Positions 5,400-7,545 of a DNA stretch of 7,545 nucleotides are shown here, piece by piece; the stretch's first letter is position 1, and every line of letters starts with the position of its first letter. The translations under genes were made by a program, and so were the position numbers. Where the stretch lies: the NCBI GenBank assembly GCA_041628225.1, contig JBFKPQ010000111.1, positions 1 to 7,545 on the forward strand, given 5' to 3'. Below the pieces are notes generated by a model. It was given only the letters and a program-made list of their open reading frames with translations. It searched no databases and was not told where the DNA came from. The stretch comes from JBFKPQ01 sp041628225 (GTDB lineage Bacteria > Actinomycetota > Acidimicrobiia > Spongiisociales > JAENVV01).

Positions 5400-6692
5400 G
5401 TGACCGTCTGCATCATCGGAGCTGGATCCAGTGGCATCGCCACCGCCAAGGCGTTCGCCGACCGTGGCATCGACTTCGACTGGTTCGAGATGGCGTCCGA
5501 CATCGGCGGCAACTGGCGGTACGACAACGACAACGGCCGATCGGCCGCCTACGACTCGTTGCACATCGACACCTCCAAAGGCCGGATGGCGTTCTCCGAC
5601 CTGCCGATGCCCGACCACTATCCCGACTATCCCCACCACAGTCAGGTCTTCGAATACTTCACCGACTACGTCGACCGGTTCGCCCTCCGGAGCCGTGTCA
5701 CCTTCGACACGGAAGTGACGTCGGTCGAAGCGATGTCCGACGAACGCTGGCGAGTGACCACGCGGCGCGATGGTCACGACTCCACGGACGAGTACGACGC
5801 CGTGGTCGTGGCGAACGGCCATCACCGGAACCCGCGCCTGCCGCAGTTCCCCGGCACGTTCACCGGCGAGACGTTCCACTCACAGGAATACCGATCACCC
5901 GAACGCCTGCGCGGCAAACGTGTGGTCGTGCTCGGCATCGGCAACTCGGGCACCGACATCGCCTGCGACCTCGTAGGGGTGGCGGCCGACGTGGTGCTGG
6001 CGTCGCGCCGCGGCGCCCACATCATCCCGAGGTACCTCTTCGGGCGACCGGCCGACACGTTCACGTCCGAACGCGGCTCGAAGCTGCCACTGCGGGTGTC
6101 CCGTGCCATCTACCGCGTGCTCCTCTGGCTGGCGCGCGGTCGCCAGAGCGGTAGCGGCATCGCGGTTCCCGACCATCCGCTCCTGGGCGAACACCCCACC
6201 TTGTCGGAGGATCTGCTCTCCCATGCGCGGCGCGGTGCCATCGTCGGAAAGCCCAACATCGAGCGATTCTCGGAGTCGGCCGTGTACTTCGTCGACGGGA
6301 CGTCGGTCGACGCCGACGCCGTCGTGTTCGCCACGGGGTACCAGATCACCTTCCCGTTCCTCGATCGGTCGATCATCGATCCGAGCGGCAACCAGGTAGA
6401 GCTCTATCGGTCGGTCGTGCCGGTCGATCACCCCGGCCTGTACTTCGTCGGCCTGATCCAACCCCTCGGAGCGATCATGCCGCTGGCCGAGCTCCAGGCG
6501 AAATGGATCGCCAACCTGCTCGAAGGGGGACCACGGCCGAACCGAGACGCCATGCTGGCCGAGATCGAGACCACACGCCGGAAACTGGCGGGGCGCTACG
6601 TGCCATCGCCGCGGCACACGATCCAAGTCGACTTCTTTCCGTACAAGCGCATCCTCGAAGCCGAGATCGAGGCTTCGGCAGTCTCATCCTGA
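5400..6692 (+). CDS. Flavin-containing monooxygenase (FMO family, FAD/NADPH-dependent)
   Basis: A 430-residue class B flavoprotein monooxygenase. The FAD-binding Rossmann motif GAGSSG is at 7-12 (CIIGAGSSGIATA), followed by IGGNWRYD. The FMO fingerprint FxGxxxHxxxY is complete at 154-164 (FTGETFHSQEY); the final tyrosine favours FMO/N-hydroxylating enzymes over Baeyer-Villiger types, which have Trp. The NADPH-binding GIGNSG is at 179-184, and the conserved FATGYQITFPFL is at 310-321. Length is close to bacterial trimethylamine monooxygenase-like proteins. The expected reaction is NADPH- and O2-dependent oxygenation of a soft nucleophile (amine or sulfide); the substrate cannot be inferred. 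There is no signal peptide or membrane segment, so it should be cytosolic. The start is GTG 5400, immediately before the first beta strand. Its TGA lies inside the last codons of the convergent NUDIX gene. Confidence 0.93.
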   Translation: MTVCIIGAGSSGIATAKAFADRGIDFDWFEMASDIGGNWRYDNDNGRSAAYDSLHIDTSKGRMAFSDLPMPDHYPDYPHHSQVFEYFTDYVDRFALRSRVTFDTEVTSVEAMSDERWRVTTRRDGHDSTDEYDAVVVANGHHRNPRLPQFPGTFTGETFHSQEYRSPERLRGKRVVVLGIGNSGTDIACDLVGVAADVVLASRRGAHIIPRYLFGRPADTFTSERGSKLPLRVSRAIYRVLLWLARGRQSGSGIAVPDHPLLGEHPTLSEDLLSHARRGAIVGKPNIERFSESAVYFVDGTSVDADAVVFATGYQITFPFLDRSIIDPSGNQVELYRSVVPVDHPGLYFVGLIQPLGAIMPLAELQAKWIANLLEGGPRPNRDAMLAEIETTRRKLAGRYVPSPRHTIQVDFFPYKRILEAEIEASAVSS

Positions 6693-7223
6693 GGGCGACT
6701 CCGTCTCCTCGGCTTTCAGCCACCGCTCGAGCAGCTGCTGGTCCGTCTCGAACGCCAGGGGCGGCAGGTCGTCGAGGCCGAAGAACCCGACGTCGTCCGC
6801 GTCGTCGCCCGCCTGCAGCACTCCGCCGGTCACCGTCCCGGCGAACCAGATGCCCACCGTCAGCTTGGCGGGATCATGGAAGTTCGAAGCGACATGGAGT
6901 ACCTCGCCCACGTCGGCCACGAGTCCCGTCTCTTCTTCGAGCTCGCGGGCGGCCGCCGCCCGGACGTCCTCCCCATAGTCGACGAATCCGGCCGGGATGG
7001 ACCAGCGCCCGGCTCGCGTCGCGCCGGGCGCCCGCCGGACGAGCAACAGCCGTCCGGCTTCATCGAAGATGACGACCGCCGCACCCACCCCCGGATTCCT
7101 GAAATGCACGAACGCGCACTCGGGACACGCGGGGCGAACCCGCCCGCCGACGCTTCGGTCGGTGAGTTCGGCTCCGCACCATGGACAGAAGCGGTAGCTC
7201 TCGGGCCAATGATCGTGCGCCAT
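6684..7223 (-). CDS. NUDIX hydrolase with N-terminal zinc ribbon
   Basis: A 179-residue protein started at ATG 7223. The N-terminus carries a zinc ribbon with C13, C16 (FCPWCG) and C33, C36 (ACPECA), followed by VHFRNPGVGAAVVIF, which opens the NUDIX fold. The NUDIX box Gx5Ex7REUxEExGU is intact, running from G79 (GFVDYGE) to RELEEETGL at 93-101, so metal-dependent pyrophosphohydrolase activity is expected. Related proteins act on nucleoside diphosphate-linked substrates such as ADP-ribose or NADH, but the NADH-specific motif of NudC (SQPWPFPxS) is not present, so the substrate stays open. The frame is open upstream to 7343, but that extension is low in family resemblance and would cross the divergent promoter gap; MAHDHWPESYRFCPWCG is the better start. 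The 3' end overlaps the monooxygenase gene by 9 bp. Confidence 0.92.
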   Translation of the reverse strand: MAHDHWPESYRFCPWCGAELTDRSVGGRVRPACPECAFVHFRNPGVGAAVVIFDEAGRLLLVRRAPGATRAGRWSIPAGFVDYGEDVRAAAARELEEETGLVADVGEVLHVASNFHDPAKLTVGIWFAGTVTGGVLQAGDDADDVGFFGLDDLPPLAFETDQQLLERWLKAEETESPSG

Positions 7224-7229
7224 CTGGCC

Positions 7230-7258
7230 AATATACGCACGGCGGAAGACCCGGTCGA
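7230..7258 (-). promoter_or_regulatory. Candidate promoter of the NUDIX gene (-35 TCGACC, -10 TATATT)
   Basis: On the minus strand TCGACC (7258-7253) and TATATT (7235-7230) are separated by 17 bp, the standard spacing; TCGACC matches four of six bases of TTGACA. The -10 ends 6 nt before the ATG at 7223, so the transcript would start at about the initiation codon. This is the best-formed promoter of the start-proximal group. Confidence 0.55.
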
Positions 7259-7264
7259 AGCAAC

Positions 7265-7270
7265 CATAAT
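7265..7270 (+). promoter_or_regulatory. Candidate -10 box for the membrane protein gene at 7277
   Basis: CATAAT differs from TATAAT at one base and lies 6 nt before the ATG at 7277. The intervening GAGGGT would be too close to the ATG to act as a normal ribosome binding site, so leaderless initiation is again likely. No clear -35 is visible. Confidence 0.4.
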
Positions 7271-7276
7271 GAGGGT

Positions 7277-7545
7277 ATGCGGAACCCCCCGGTCGCCATC
7301 GCGTCGCTGCAACTGGTAGCCGCCCTGACCTGGTCGACGGCACTCGTGATGTGGAACGGTGGAGCGCCCGGCACGGTCCTGGCGCTCGACCTACTGCTCT
7401 TGGCCATCGTCGCCGTGGTCGGCCTCGTGCTCACGCATGGGCGGTGGGCCCGCAACCTGGCCGGCTCGCTCATCGGCTACGAAGCGCTCCTCGCCGTGAC
7501 CGGCACCATCGAACCGATCTGGTGGATCGGAGTCGTCGCGTCGGC
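7277..7545 (+). CDS. Small integral membrane protein of unknown family (partial, cut by right edge)
   Basis: An ATG at 7277 opens a frame that runs 89 codons to the window edge without a stop. The residues are strongly hydrophobic with three likely membrane helices: about 5-25 (VAIASLQLVAALTWSTALVM), 31-53 (GTVLALDLLLLAIVAVVGLVL), and one starting near 63 (AGSLIGYEALLAVTG) that continues into IEPIWWIGVVAS at the edge. Short loops (WNGGAP, THGRWARN) separate them. I do not recognise the family; the pattern resembles small four-helix DUF membrane proteins common in actinobacteria. Support for this strand and start comes from the hydrophobic pattern, the -10-like CATAAT just upstream, and the divergent placement 53 bp from the NUDIX start. 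Function unknown. Confidence 0.7.
   Translation, partial: MRNPPVAIASLQLVAALTWSTALVMWNGGAPGTVLALDLLLLAIVAVVGLVLTHGRWARNLAGSLIGYEALLAVTGTIEPIWWIGVVAS

Noticed and set aside
5895..6626. A 243-codon minus-strand frame antisense to the monooxygenase
   Set aside because: It has no family resemblance; the sense strand encodes a complete FMO with all fingerprints.
7224..7343. A 40-residue N-terminal extension of the NUDIX protein
   Set aside because: It would read through the promoter-like TATATT and into the divergent membrane protein gene, and the extra residues do not resemble the family. ATG 7223 directly precedes the zinc ribbon.

Overview
The window is a dense, high-G+C stretch (about two thirds G+C by eye) with short intergenic gaps, GTG and TTG starts, and protein families typical of Actinomycetota: a DUF3040 membrane protein, an Rv1828-type MerR regulator, an actinobacterial-style DinB, and a DUF58/TgpA pair. 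Start-proximal promoters that imply leaderless mRNAs fit the same phylum. A lineage such as Acidimicrobiia is possible, but this is an impression rather than something the sequence proves.

Layout from left to right. (1) The last ~33 codons of a + strand gene, probably a DUF58 protein, overlap the start of a TgpA-type membrane transglutaminase (80-2449, +). (2) Convergent to it is a minus-strand block read right to left: dinB (DNA polymerase IV, 4687-3482), a DUF3040 two-helix membrane protein (3425-3075) with its own perfect TATAAT box, and a MerR-family regulator (2967-2473) that starts with TTG. (3) Divergent from dinB is a + strand pair: a histidine phosphatase (4755-5378) and a flavin-containing monooxygenase (5400-6692), 21 bp apart. 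(4) A minus-strand zinc-ribbon NUDIX hydrolase (7223-6684) overlaps the monooxygenase tail to tail by 9 bp. (5) Divergent from the NUDIX gene, a small membrane protein begins at 7277 and runs off the right edge.

How the genes relate: DUF58 and TgpA are a known partnership (usually with a MoxR ATPase upstream, outside the window). DinB and DUF3040 are often neighbours in actinobacterial genomes, near the division/cell-wall cluster. The phosphatase, monooxygenase and NUDIX enzyme look like unrelated housekeeping or detoxification genes; I see no single pathway linking them.

I found no tRNA, rRNA, CRISPR array, insertion sequence, phage gene or toxin-antitoxin pair, and no gene-free stretch longer than about 110 bp. 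The window reads as an ordinary chromosomal region. The points most worth a second look are promoter architecture (-10 boxes 6-8 nt from several start codons), palindromes around the DUF3040 promoter, a degraded clamp-binding motif in DinB, and an in-frame repeat in the MerR protein. I do not see a convincing undescribed system.
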